From positions 1-45,866 of the forward strand of contig PDPU01000008.1 of the NCBI GenBank assembly GCA_002746645.1: 45,866 nt of DNA, given 5' to 3'. The notes under the pieces are model-generated. The model made no database searches, was not told where the DNA came from, and saw nothing but the letters and a program-made list of their open reading frames with translations. Origin of the DNA: Gammaproteobacteria bacterium. GTDB lineage: Bacteria; Pseudomonadota; Gammaproteobacteria; Granulosicoccales; Granulosicoccaceae. The translations under genes and the position numbers were made by a program. Shown here piece by piece: positions 35,808-43,800 of the stretch. Positions within the stretch are counted from its first letter, which is position 1; every line of letters starts with the position of its first letter.

Positions 35808-36710
35808 TCAGTCCGAAGCGAAGTCCGCCAGGGCTCCGCTTTGGACGAGAAACGCAAGGGTGGCGGGAACGTCGGCATCGCCGTGTTGCGCCAGCACCTC
35901 GGCGGCAATGTCGAGAAGCGTGTTGCGGCCGTTCATGAGGCCCAGAAAGGTCTGCGGCGGCTTTGAAAGTCGATACACCACAACCTCCATGGCCGGACGA
36001 AGGATCAGAAGCGTTTCCGGTTCCGGTTCCGGTTCCGGTTCCGGTTCCGGTGCCGGTGCCGGTGCCGGTGCCGGTGCCGGTGCCGGTGCCGATGCCGATG
36101 CCGATGCCGATGCCGATGCCGATGCCGATGCCGATGCCGATGCCGATGCGACATCCTCCAGTCGATCACCACCAAGCGCCAGCGACCAGGTTCCGAGAGT
36201 CGGCCAGCAACTCTCGAGCAGGCGCACGGTGGGATGGCGAAGCGGACGCATCGCGGCCAGCGCATCGATATCCTGCCCGGCCATCCTTGCCGACGCCCTC
36301 GCCGGAAAATCTTCGACATCCTGCACTTCGCGCCGCAGCCACTCGAGACGCGCGACATCGGCAAGCCAGGGGAGATGCGCCAGTGGCGGGAAGGACGCGA
36401 TGAAATCGGCGAAGCCTTCTCCGTACTCGGCAAGCACGGGCGACTCGGCCGGGTGCGAGCGCGCATATTCCGCCGCGAGTGCCCGGCTGCAGGTCTCGCC
36501 AAGCAGACGACTGACCGCCGGATAACCGTCGATGACGGCACCGGCCAAGGCCGACATCACGTTGTTGCGATACACCGCGAAACGCTTTTCGGCGTGGCTC
36601 CCGTGACGTGCCGTGATACCGGAAGGTGCGGGCTGATCCGGCTGCATCAATGCCCTGGTGAAGTCGTTCTGCTCCGGCTGCAGCAGTGTCGTGGTGAAGT
36701 CGTTCTGCAT
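35808..36710 (-). CDS. bufC: BufC/HvfC (DUF2063) recognition protein
   Basis: 300 residues. The N-terminal domain (RFAVYRNNVMSALAGAVIDGYPAVSRLLG, AAEYARSHP, YGEGFADFIASFPPLAHLPWLADVARLEW) is the DUF2063 domain that recruits the bufferin precursor to the MNIO enzyme. It is followed by a linker of Ser-Ala, Pro-Ala and Pro-Glu dipeptides encoded by hexanucleotide repeats, then a C-terminal domain ending VPATLAFLVQSGAL. The first 22 residues contain a duplicated QNDFT-LQPE-type segment. ATG 36710 overlaps the bufB stop (TGATG). Confidence 0.85.
   Translation of the reverse strand: MQNDFTTTLLQPEQNDFTRALMQPDQPAPSGITARHGSHAEKRFAVYRNNVMSALAGAVIDGYPAVSRLLGETCSRALAAEYARSHPAESPVLAEYGEGFADFIASFPPLAHLPWLADVARLEWLRREVQDVEDFPARASARMAGQDIDALAAMRPLRHPTVRLLESCWPTLGTWSLALGGDRLEDVASASASASASASASASASASAPAPAPAPAPAPAPEPEPEPEPEPETLLILRPAMEVVVYRLSKPPQTFLGLMNGRNTLLDIAAEVLAQHGDADVPATLAFLVQSGALADFASD
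36013..36150 (-). repeat. Three-block hexanucleotide repeat in bufC
   Basis: About 23 consecutive six-base units on the plus strand in three homogeneous blocks: GGTTCC (6 units), GGTGCC (7), GATGCC (9) and a final GATGCG. On the coding strand they give Pro-Glu, Pro-Ala and Ser-Ala dipeptides. Blocks of a point-mutated unit spread over neighbours are the mark of repeated slippage after each mutation. Frame is preserved at any copy number. Confidence 0.92.
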
Positions 36711-37594
36711 CACGCCGCGCTCCTCGGTTCGAGCAGCCGACGCGCGATATCTGCCTCGGCGACAAGTTCGCCGAACGCGGGCAGTGCACCATCGCGTTCG
36801 ATGAGCGTCGGCGCGGGTCCGACCCTTGCGATCACGGATGCGTACAGCATCCAGACCGGGTCAGCCACGGGTGCGTCATGGCTGTCGATGAGAAGATCGG
36901 CCGCATCCGGATCGGCGTTTCTTCGATGTCCCGCCACGTGAATTTCACCGACGGCGTCCACCGGAAACGACGCGAGGTAATCTCCGGCATCGAAGCCGAT
37001 ATTGTTGGCCGAGACGTACACGTTGTTGACGTCGAGAAGCAGGCCGCAACCACTCTCCCTGACGACGGCCGCAAGAAACTCGGTCTCGCTCATCGTGGTG
37101 GCCTCGAATTCGAGGTAGCTGCTCGGATTCTCGAGAAGGATCTGTCGACCGAGCACATCCTGCATCTGACCGACATGAGCAACCACCTGCGAGAGAGTGG
37201 TTTCGTTGTACGGCAGTGGCAACAGGTCCGGGTAGTTGTTGCGCCCGTGACTGCTCCAGGCGAGGTGCTCGGAGAACAGCGCGGGCTCCAGCCACCGTTC
37301 CAGGGTCCTGAGCCTGCCGAGGTGTGCATCGTCGAGCGGCTCGCTACCGCCGATCGAAAGCCCCACGCCATGACAACTGATCGGGTAATGCTCGGCAAGC
37401 GCCTCGAGCATGGCTTTCTTCGGACCACCGGCCACCATGTAGTTCTCGGCATGGATTTCGAGCCAGCCGATCGAGCTGCAGGGACGCCCGGAACCGACAC
37501 CTTCTCCGGGTTTCGGCAGCAGGTCCGCAAGGTAACGCTGCTTGAAGCCGATACCGACCCAGGCTGACGGATCGTTGCTGGCGGGAATGTCCAT
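36710..37594 (-). CDS. bufB: BufB, MNIO (DUF692) peptide-modifying enzyme
   Basis: 294 residues, the DUF692 TIM-barrel of multinuclear non-heme iron oxidases. Conserved blocks: VGIGFKQRYL, WLEIHAENYM, HGVGLSIGG, SEHLAWSSHGRNNYPDLLP, ENPSSYLEF, LLLDVNNVYVSANN and EIHVAGH, which carry the His, Asp, Glu and Asn iron ligands. MbnB/BufB-type enzymes convert cysteines of the precursor into oxazolone-thioamide or thiooxazole groups that bind copper. ATG 37594 has AGGGA 8 bases upstream; the longer frame overlaps bufA and is unlikely. Confidence 0.92.
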   Translation of the reverse strand: MDIPASNDPSAWVGIGFKQRYLADLLPKPGEGVGSGRPCSSIGWLEIHAENYMVAGGPKKAMLEALAEHYPISCHGVGLSIGGSEPLDDAHLGRLRTLERWLEPALFSEHLAWSSHGRNNYPDLLPLPYNETTLSQVVAHVGQMQDVLGRQILLENPSSYLEFEATTMSETEFLAAVVRESGCGLLLDVNNVYVSANNIGFDAGDYLASFPVDAVGEIHVAGHRRNADPDAADLLIDSHDAPVADPVWMLYASVIARVGPAPTLIERDGALPAFGELVAEADIARRLLEPRSAA

Positions 37595-37629
37595 GTCCTG
37601 AATCCCTGTTGCTCGTGATGATGAGATGC

Positions 37630-37659
37630 GCGGCACGGCGATTGCTCCTGCCGTACCGC
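37630..37659 (-). terminator. Hairpin between bufA and bufB
   Basis: On the transcribed strand GCGGTACGGC and GCCGTGCCGC pair over 10 positions (one G-U) around a 10-base loop, 15 bases after the bufA stop. No U run follows, so it is more likely a stabilising or processing structure, or a weak attenuator, than a full terminator. It would allow more precursor than enzyme message. Confidence 0.5.
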
Positions 37660-37674
37660 CACCTGGCAGGACGA

Positions 37675-37983
37675 TCAGCTGGAAGGCAGGTCGCGATCGA
37701 GCGGCTCGAGCGAACCCATGCGCGGAGTACCGTCGTCCATCGGGGGCAGTTCGGCGGTTTCGCACTCATCCGCCGGCACCAGAGTCCATGCGTTGCCCTG
37801 ATAGTCGACCGTGGAAGTGCCGGCACAGGTGGTGCCGGGGCCTGCGGCACAACCGTTTTCGCCGGCAAGCGCGATACCGTAGCACTTGACGTTCTCGCCG
37901 GCGTGCACCGGGGCAGCCGAGGTGGAGAGAGCAGCAGCCGTTGCACCGGCTGCGAGCATCAACTTGAGTTTGTCATCGTTCAT
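37675..37983 (-). CDS. bufA: Bufferin precursor peptide (DUF2282)
   Basis: 102 residues. A signal peptide ([21 protein letters not shown]) precedes the DUF2282 core [29 protein letters not shown] and VPADEC with four cysteines, the residues modified by the MNIO enzyme. Bufferins bind copper in the periplasm and lower copper toxicity. The tail after the fourth cysteine is acidic and Pro-rich. ATG 37983 has AGGA 8 bases upstream. An ECF-type promoter lies about 80 bases upstream. Confidence 0.93.
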   Translation of the reverse strand: MNDDKLKLMLAAGATAAALSTSAAPVHAGENVKCYGIALAGENGCAAGPGTTCAGTSTVDYQGNAWTLVPADECETAELPPMDDGTPRMGSLEPLDRDLPSS

Positions 37984-38071
37984 TGTCGAATTCCTGTGTA
38001 GTATGCAGTGATTGTATATAGTAGTGATCGAAGCATCGCTTCCGAGCCGCGTTTGCGCCTCGTGGAATGGC

Positions 38072-38100
38072 AGTACGCACACGAAGTGAATGTCATTACA
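38072..38100 (-). promoter_or_regulatory. ECF promoter of the bufferin operon
   Basis: On the minus strand TGTAATG (38100-38094), 16 bases, then CGTACT (38077-38072). The same pattern with the same spacing precedes the divergent sigma gene. Transcription would begin near 38065, giving a leader of about 80 bases before bufA. Confidence 0.7.
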
Positions 38101-38170
38101 CGCGAGAGTCGACTCTTCACGATGTCGCGCCTGGACTCCCCCTTGTTGCGTCCGGGAAACTATGCTCTCG

Positions 38171-38199
38171 TGTAACGAATACCTGCCACCTACCGTATT
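38171..38199 (+). promoter_or_regulatory. ECF promoter of the sigma factor gene
   Basis: TGTAACG (38171-38177), 16 bases, CGTATT (38194-38199). It matches the divergent bufA promoter at 11 of 13 positions, both differences being C/T. The expected start falls at about 38205-38208, on or next to the ATG at 38208, so the transcript would be leaderless. Confidence 0.7.
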
Positions 38200-38207
38200 G
38201 CCCCTCG

Positions 38208-38792
38208 ATGGCGCAACTCGACGAAGCCACGATCGCCGCTCGGCTGCGAGCAGCGCTCGCTGGCGACAATCAGGCCTACCGTGACTTCCTGACGAGCATC
38301 GCGCCGGTCATGCGCGGCATCGTGGCTGCACGCCTGCCGCATACCCAACACGAACAGGTGGAGGACGTGGTGCAGGAAGTCCTGCTCTCGATTCACGCGA
38401 AGCGCCATACCTGGCGGCAGGATCACCCTGTCCTGCCCTGGCTGTACGCCATTGCGCGTCACAAGGCGACGGACCTGCTGCGGGCCCGTGGCCGTGATGT
38501 GCTCGGGGCGCACGCCACTGCCATCGAGGAGGCCGAACTGCACGACGCCGAGTTCTTCGCGGTGCCGGCAGCGCAGGAGCAACTGAGCGACGCCATGGAC
38601 ATCGAGACCGCGGTCGCGAAACTCGACGGGCGCGTGGCCGAGGTCGTGCGCCTGATGGCCATCGAACACCACAGCGTTGCCGATACCGCCACGGCGTTGA
38701 AGATGAGCGAGAACGCCGTGCGCGTGGCCTTCCATCGCGGCCTCAAGGCCATCGTCGGGATGCGCGAGGCCTTTCCGGGACAAGCACGATGA
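38208..38792 (+). CDS. ECF sigma factor controlling the bufferin locus
   Basis: 194 residues: sigma region 2 ([23 protein letters not shown], here [16 protein letters not shown], then [18 protein letters not shown]) and region 4 ([40 protein letters not shown]). It is related to the SigF-type factors paired with NrsF. In Caulobacter, SigF-NrsF controls the copper-induced gig/bufferin operon; the divergent buf operon and shared promoter motif here make the same assignment likely. The stop overlaps the anti-sigma start by 4 bases (ATGA). ATG 38208 fits the family start and has no ribosome-binding site, consistent with a leaderless message. Confidence 0.92.
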   Translation: MAQLDEATIAARLRAALAGDNQAYRDFLTSIAPVMRGIVAARLPHTQHEQVEDVVQEVLLSIHAKRHTWRQDHPVLPWLYAIARHKATDLLRARGRDVLGAHATAIEEAELHDAEFFAVPAAQEQLSDAMDIETAVAKLDGRVAEVVRLMAIEHHSVADTATALKMSENAVRVAFHRGLKAIVGMREAFPGQAR

Positions 38793-39433
38793 TCGATACC
38801 GACAAACTGATCGACCTCATGGCGAACGACGCGCAAGTGCCCGCGGTCGTGCCACGTCGCCCGCGGTTCCTGTTGCGGGTGGCCGGTGCGCTGGCGCTGA
38901 GCACCATCGCTCTGGTACTGACCATCGGCTTCCGCAGCGGCTTTTCGAGCGCCATGACCAGCTGGCCGGTGATGCTGAAGTTCGTGCTCGCCGCTCTCTT
39001 CATACTCCCGTCGGCAACGCTTCTCCAGCGCAGTTGGTACCCCGAAGACACGACGGCCAACCGGCTCGGTCGTCTGTTGCTGCCCGTGGGCGTGGCCGTC
39101 GGCCTCTGGACGGTAACGCTTGCCGGCACCCCCGGGAGCCAGTGGCTTGCGGCCATCACCGGCGGCACACTGTCCGCCTGCATCACCACCATTCCCTTGC
39201 TGGCGTTGCCGATGCTGCTGGCCATTCTGTCCGTATTGCGTGGCGGTGCAGTGACTGATCGCGGCGCCACAGGCATCATTTCGGGCGCTTGCGCCGGCGG
39301 CCTGTCGATGGCGCTCTACACCACGCACTGTCCGGAGGACAACCCCGCCTTCTTTGCACTCTGGTACTCGACAGGCGTGGGCATCGTGGCACTCGTCGGC
39401 TACTGGCTCGCGCCTCGCCTGCTGCGCTGGTAG
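38789..39433 (+). CDS. NrsF-family (DUF1109) anti-sigma factor
   Basis: 214 residues with a short cytoplasmic N-terminus and six hydrophobic segments, the DUF1109/NrsF topology. Cysteines occur at about residues 131, 168 and 181 (TTHCPEDNPAF); in NrsF proteins cysteines near the periplasmic side are involved in sensing copper. It should hold the preceding sigma factor at the membrane until metal binds. Translation is coupled to the sigma gene through the ATGA overlap. Confidence 0.9.
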   Translation: MIDTDKLIDLMANDAQVPAVVPRRPRFLLRVAGALALSTIALVLTIGFRSGFSSAMTSWPVMLKFVLAALFILPSATLLQRSWYPEDTTANRLGRLLLPVGVAVGLWTVTLAGTPGSQWLAAITGGTLSACITTIPLLALPMLLAILSVLRGGAVTDRGATGIISGACAGGLSMALYTTHCPEDNPAFFALWYSTGVGIVALVGYWLAPRLLRW

Positions 39434-39617
39434 CTCGTCACCACCGGGACCGCATCACCCGCGAGCGTTCCGGCCACGCACAGCGAACATGACCGGGTAT
39501 TCCGGATGCCTGAGTGGAAGTTTCATCAGGTGTCGAACGCTCACCCACCTTCTGACTGTCGTGTGCTGGCGCAATTCTTGCGTCGCGCCCTGGCATCCCA
39601 GACCAGGTCTCGACATC

Positions 39618-40670
39618 ATGAAACCGCTCGTACTGACCCTGTTGATCGCCGGCTCGGCCTCCGCCCTCGCCGGTTGCATGGCACCTCGTCAAGGCACACA
39701 CGGCTTGCCGGAAGCCGACACGCTGCGCCGTCATCTCTATGCCGGCGTCGGCATCGGCAGAAGCCGCCTGGAACCCGACGCCAGCGAAGTACCCGCCTAT
39801 ACGGTCAATGACCGTGACGCGACGGGTGGCCAGATCACCCTCGGCATCGACATCAACAAGTATGTGTCGGCCGAGTTGCATTCGGCCGATCTCGGCAGTG
39901 CCGGTTTCGACCCCAGCGGTCGCATCAACTACCACACCTACGGTGTCACCGCGCTCCTGTATGCCGGCGGCAATCGCTCGAGCTTCAGACGTCAGGGTCT
40001 GACCGGCTACGGGCGTGTCGGATACGGCTATCTGGAGAATACACCGGTGGGCAATGTCCCGTTCGTGAAGGATCATGCCACGCACGTGCTCTTCGGCGCC
40101 GGTGTCGAATACATGACACGAATCGGCCTCGGAATTCGTGCCGAAGGCATCGCCTACGACGAAGACGCCCACTATGCGCAACTCGGTCTGATTTACCGCA
40201 CAGGGCGCCGGCCGCAGCGCCAGCCCGTGCAGACGGTCGAGACGGAGACACCGACACCGGCACCTGTACCGGCACCCGCGGTCGTCGCTGCATCACCTGC
40301 ACCGCAGCCGGTACACAATGCCTGTGCAGGCACGGTGCAGGGCACCGACCGGATCACCTTTCACACCGACTCGGCCGCACTGACGGCAGACGCCAGGCAG
40401 TTGCTCGACGGCGTGGCGGACGATCTGGCGCAGTGCAGTACGCGCTCCCTGGCGATCTCGGCACACACCGACAGCGTGGGAAGCGAATCCTACAACCAGG
40501 CGCTGTCCGAGCGACGTGCCGCATCCATCCTCGACTACCTCGAAAGCCGCGGAATCGACGCCGATCGCATGAGTGCCAGGGGCTTCGGGGAAACGCAACC
40601 CGTCGATACCAACAGCACGAAGGAAGGTCGTCAGCGCAATCGACGCGTGGAACTGACCACGACGCCGTGA
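39618..40670 (+). CDS. OmpA-like outer-membrane lipoprotein
   Basis: 350 residues. A lipoprotein signal with lipobox LAGC (Cys20) is followed by an OmpA-like beta-barrel region (YAGVGIGRSRLE, YVSAELHSADLGSAGF, LTGYGRVGYGYLE, LGIRAEGIAYDEDAHYAQLGLIYRTG), a Pro/Ala/Thr-rich linker and a C-terminal OmpA peptidoglycan-binding domain (ITFHTDSAALTADARQLL, ISAHTDSVGSESYNQALSERRA, RQRNRRVELTTTP). A lipid anchor in addition to a barrel is uncommon. It probably links the outer membrane to the wall. The start is ATG 39618; the longer frame into the preceding gap is not used. The 184 bases upstream hold no gene. Confidence 0.85.
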   Translation: MKPLVLTLLIAGSASALAGCMAPRQGTHGLPEADTLRRHLYAGVGIGRSRLEPDASEVPAYTVNDRDATGGQITLGIDINKYVSAELHSADLGSAGFDPSGRINYHTYGVTALLYAGGNRSSFRRQGLTGYGRVGYGYLENTPVGNVPFVKDHATHVLFGAGVEYMTRIGLGIRAEGIAYDEDAHYAQLGLIYRTGRRPQRQPVQTVETETPTPAPVPAPAVVAASPAPQPVHNACAGTVQGTDRITFHTDSAALTADARQLLDGVADDLAQCSTRSLAISAHTDSVGSESYNQALSERRAASILDYLESRGIDADRMSARGFGETQPVDTNSTKEGRQRNRRVELTTTP

Positions 40671-40691
40671 CCCACCCCGAAACGGGTTGGG
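40671..40691 (+). terminator. Hairpin after the OmpA-like gene
   Basis: CCCACCCCG and CGGGTTGGG pair over nine positions with one mismatch around an AAA loop, directly after the stop codon. There is no T run, so termination by this element alone is doubtful. Confidence 0.4.
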
Positions 40692-40826
40692 CAACCCCAC
40701 CACGGTGACGCATGACCATGGGCACTGGCGCCTGCGCGGACGCCTGCCCTGGCGCGTCACTTGCATCGCAACCGGGCATCCGGGCTTCGGCTCGGCGCCA
40801 ATCACAGATCGAACGAGGGGCAACCC

Positions 40827-43800
40827 ATGCGCACAACTGACGGCACCAGCATTCGCGGCCTGAACCGGTGGCATCGCGCCATCGCAGATGGAGACCTGCC
40901 ACTCGTGCGAAAACAACATGCAACCGCATGGCGGCGAGGATTCGCACAGGTGTGCCTGGCGCTGTCGCTCGCCTTCTGTGCCATCGCCTCGGCGCAGGCC
41001 AGCAGCCTGAGCCTGGGTCCGTTCAATCAGGGCGTGTATTCGGGTACACCCCCGTTCGACACGACCGGTACCTGCACCCAGCCGGGCGATGACTGTGGCG
41101 ACGACGACGACCGCATCCGCAGCGCGGATCTGCTGACCTTCTCCTGGTCGGTAGCCGCCTCGGACATCGCCGCAGGTCAGCCCGACCTTGCCGCCGTCAT
41201 TCTCGAACAGACCATCTCACCGGGGCCGAACGCCGAGCTGATCTTCGATGGAATCCCGACTGCCTGCCTCGCACCACCGCAGGGGCCGGGCGGCGACAAT
41301 CCACCGTCGACCATCACCGAGAACGGGGATGGCTCGGTCACCCTCATGTGCAACCTCGGCTCGATGGGCAACGGGGATCAGAAGTCGTTTACCGTGCCGG
41401 TCCGCCCGCTCGGCAGTTCCTGGAACGGCTCGACCTTCACGAGCCAGCAGATTGTCTACGCACTCGATGCTGCCGGCGACAAGATCATACCCGACACACC
41501 TTACGTCGATGGCACGACCTATACGGTTTCCGCGGCACCCGCCTGGGATCTGATCGGCAACATGCGCCAGTTCTACCAGTCCAACCTCACGACCCACGAC
41601 ATGGGTACCGGACGCGGCCCTGAGCTGGGTTATCGGATGTTCATGATATCAGCGCTGGGTGCCGACACCGAGCGAGGTGGCAAGGGCCTGTCGTCGCTCA
41701 CCGACAGCTTTTCCTGGGATCTAGATCTGAAGGCCACGGCCAGCGACGGCGTCACACCTTACCCCTTCGAATACAGCGTGCTGGAATGCAGACCCAACCC
41801 GTCGCAATGGGGTACTGCTGTCTGGGGCAACGAGTCGATCCGCGCGAGTCGTCCCCTGGAGCAACACGTTGTCGATTCGGGCACTTGCCGGATTTCCGGC
41901 GACCCGACCACCGGCTACCGACTGACGGCCGAGAACGTCGACACGAGCGGGAAGCGCTGGCCGACCACGACCATCGGCGGCGCTTCACTGGCTGCCGGCC
42001 CCTATCTTGCCATGGCGCATCGGCTGCAGATCTTCGTACCCCTGTCGGAAATCGAACGAGAGGATGCGACCCGTTTGAGTGGCGCAATCAACTTGACCTC
42101 CTGTCTGAGCAACTTCGACCCGGATGATCACGTCGGCGTGTCCAACTACGGATCGGAACTGGAACCGGGAGCAAACGGCACAGCGATGCCGAATGGTGCC
42201 GCAAGCAACAACTGCAGTGGTCCGGTGACACTCAGGATCAAATCGAACGGCAACTTCAACCACCGTGTCGCCAGTACCACCGACAATCAGGGCAAGCCTT
42301 TCCACCAACCGTATGTTTCACGCTATCACGCGGGTGACGGGGTCGTCGAACCGGGCGTTGCCTGGCCGTACATCAGCGAACTCCTCAACAACGGCAGCGT
42401 GCCCTTGTTCAATCTGGAAATTTGTGCAGCATTCGACAATACCACACAGCAGCTGACCGATCGGGGCAATGTGGGCGCCACTGCGGGCACGCAGGCCTTT
42501 GTGGCCGGTCTCGATGGAGCAAACGCCGCTGACTGGGTACTCGAGTATGCATCGGCCACCATCACCGGTGATGATCCACTGGACAACAACGGCGACGGCA
42601 ATGCAGACTTCAACGCCACCACGGGGCGCTACGAAGGAAACTGGAACGAACGCAAGCAACTGCGGTGCAATGATCCGTCACTGACATGGGCAAGCGACCC
42701 GGCCACGATCGGCATCGACGAAGTGAACATGGTGCGCGTCCGCCCGGCCGACACGGCAACGGGGCTCATGCCATCCAACAAGCTGCGTCTGGTGATTCCG
42801 GTCAAGGCACGCGATCAGTTCCATGGTGGCCCCCACGACGGGCAGCCCATTCCGGTGGGTACGGTAATGGCGGGTTTCGGCACCGTGCGCTCCGATGAAT
42901 ACAAGCCCGATTACATAGCTCAGAATTACACGCCGGCGCCGGAAAGCTCCGGTGGCAGCGGTGACCGTATGACACTGACCCGGGTGACGGTCGACGTCGC
43001 CAAATCGACGGTCACGCCCGAAGCCGCCGCAGGAACGGCCACGTCGACCCTGGCCGGCAATTCCGTGGTCTGGAAGCTGGAACCCGTGATCAGTTCGGTG
43101 CTGCCCACGGGAGGTACTGCACTCAATGCGGTCGTTACCGATGTTCTGCCACCGGAGTTTTCGTACGACAAGGCCTGCACTCTCGACACCGAGGGCGGCA
43201 CGCCGCCAACCAGCGTCTCGTTCAACACACCCACCGCGGGCTACACCACCCTGAGCTGGTCGCTCGGCAGCCCGAGTTCGACGGAGACGCTGCCGCCGCT
43301 CATCTTCTGCACCCAATCGGATGCCACGGCACCGGCTGGAACCGCCGTCGTCAACACCGCATCGATCAATGCCGACAATGCGGTCGTTTCCCGCCCGGCC
43401 AATCAGACCGTGACACTCGGTCAGGCTGGCAGTCTGCAGGCCACTGCAACGGTTGACGTGCCGAGCGATCTGGTTGACGACGATCAAGTGTACACGCTCA
43501 AGTGGTACAACTTCAGCAATGCCGGTGATGTTGCACCGCCAACGATGATCAACGTGTTTCCGTATGTCGGCGACGGGGCAGGACTGTCCGATCGCGCACC
43601 GGCCTCGGCATTCGACGGCACTCTGTCGCTGACGGCACCACCCACCGTCACCTTCTCGGACGAATCGCAGCCCACCGGCGCGGACCCGTTCCCGGACATT
43701 GGCACGATCTATTATTCGGCCGATGCACCGGCAGGCATCAATCATGATCCTGATCAGAATACCAGCCACTGGTGCAGCTGGAACGGCTCGACGTTCATAC

